Assembly: GCA_003223775.1 (NCBI GenBank)
Contig: QHWK01000394.1
Coordinates: forward strand, 1-5,457
DNA from: Acidobacteriota bacterium
GTDB lineage: Bacteria > Acidobacteriota > Vicinamibacteria > Vicinamibacterales > CAVVIG01
Length of the DNA stretch: 5,457 nucleotides
Reading direction: 5' to 3'
The notes beneath the pieces were generated by a model that did no database searches, was not told where the DNA came from, and saw only the letters and a program-made list of their open reading frames with translations. Positions 5,296 through 5,457 of the stretch are shown piece by piece. The translations under genes were made by a program, and so were the position numbers. Every line of letters begins with the position of its first letter. Position 1 is the stretch's first letter.

Positions 5296-5457
5296 TCATG
5301 CGTCGCGACGGCGGCCATGCGCGACGACGTAGAGCGCTGGCAGCACGACGAGCGTGAGGGCGGCGGCGGAGAAGAGGCCGCCGATGATCACGACGGCGAG
5401 CGGCCGCTGCACTTCCGATCCGATGCTGTGTGAGAGCGCCATCGGCATCAATCCCAG
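5296..5457 (-). CDS. RND efflux transporter, C-terminal end (CzcA/CusA/AcrB superfamily; 5' part outside window)
   Basis: This is the last 53 residues of an inner-membrane RND pump, entering from the right edge. LGLMPMALSHSIGSEVQRPL followed by AVVIIGGLFSAAALTLVVLP and ALYVV matches the ends of the last two transmembrane helices of RND permeases. The motif GSEVQRPLAVVIIGGL is closest to the heavy-metal (HME, CzcA/CusA-like) branch, where the G-x-E-V-Q-R-P-L-A pattern is typical. The chain ends with a short basic cytoplasmic tail HGRRRDA and a TGA at 5298-5296. Such pumps work as trimers with a periplasmic adaptor and an outer-membrane channel, using proton flux to export metal ions or drugs. 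Substrate cannot be fixed from this fragment. It is convergent with the sigma gene, with about 90 bp between the stops, so the two are not co-transcribed. Confidence 0.93.
   Translation of the reverse strand: MGLMPMALSHSIGSEVQRPLAVVIIGGLFSAAALTLVVLPALYVVAHGRRRDA

Overview
The window is very GC-rich. Third codon positions are almost all G or C in the genes, and long open frames run antisense to them. It reads as chromosomal DNA of a high-GC soil-type bacterium. The mix of a ClpS-ClpA pair, a pirin, a Ser/Thr/Ala-rich secreted protein carrying a 'TVTGCL' motif, an RpoD-like sigma factor and a CzcA/CusA-type RND pump would fit Acidobacteriota (Vicinamibacteria-like). That placement is an impression from gene style and was not tested.

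Layout. Minus strand, read right to left from 2774: a pirin-family protein (2774-1866), then a 148-bp spacer with a compact repeat element, then clpS (1717-1409), then clpA starting 12 bases after the clpS stop and leaving the window at position 1. ClpS delivers N-degron substrates to ClpA, so these two form a natural operon. Only the N-domain and the first AAA+ module of ClpA are inside the window. The two parts lie in different reading frames, and about 26 residues expected between them are missing, so as written clpA is broken near position 1060. Plus strand, divergent from pirin: a small secreted protein (2891-3514). After it come a perfect hairpin and a TATAAT hexamer, then an RpoD-like sigma-70 factor (about 3640-5205). 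At the right edge, on the minus strand, is the C-terminal end of an RND efflux transporter (5457-5296), convergent with the sigma gene.

Most unusual features. (1) The pirin-clpS spacer holds a roughly 110-bp MITE-like element with 12/13-matching inverted ends and a small hairpin beside each end. (2) The core of that element is a four-fold 12-bp array of GATCCWGGATC, packing eight GATC and four CCWGG sites into 47 bp. (3) clpA carries an apparent internal deletion plus frameshift. (4) The sigma factor keeps the region 2.4 WWIRQAI core but has Gly where housekeeping RpoD has the -10-contacting Thr. (5) The secreted protein looks like one small domain split by low-complexity inserts. I saw no CRISPR array, tRNA, rRNA, transposase or phage gene, and no clearly new multi-gene system.
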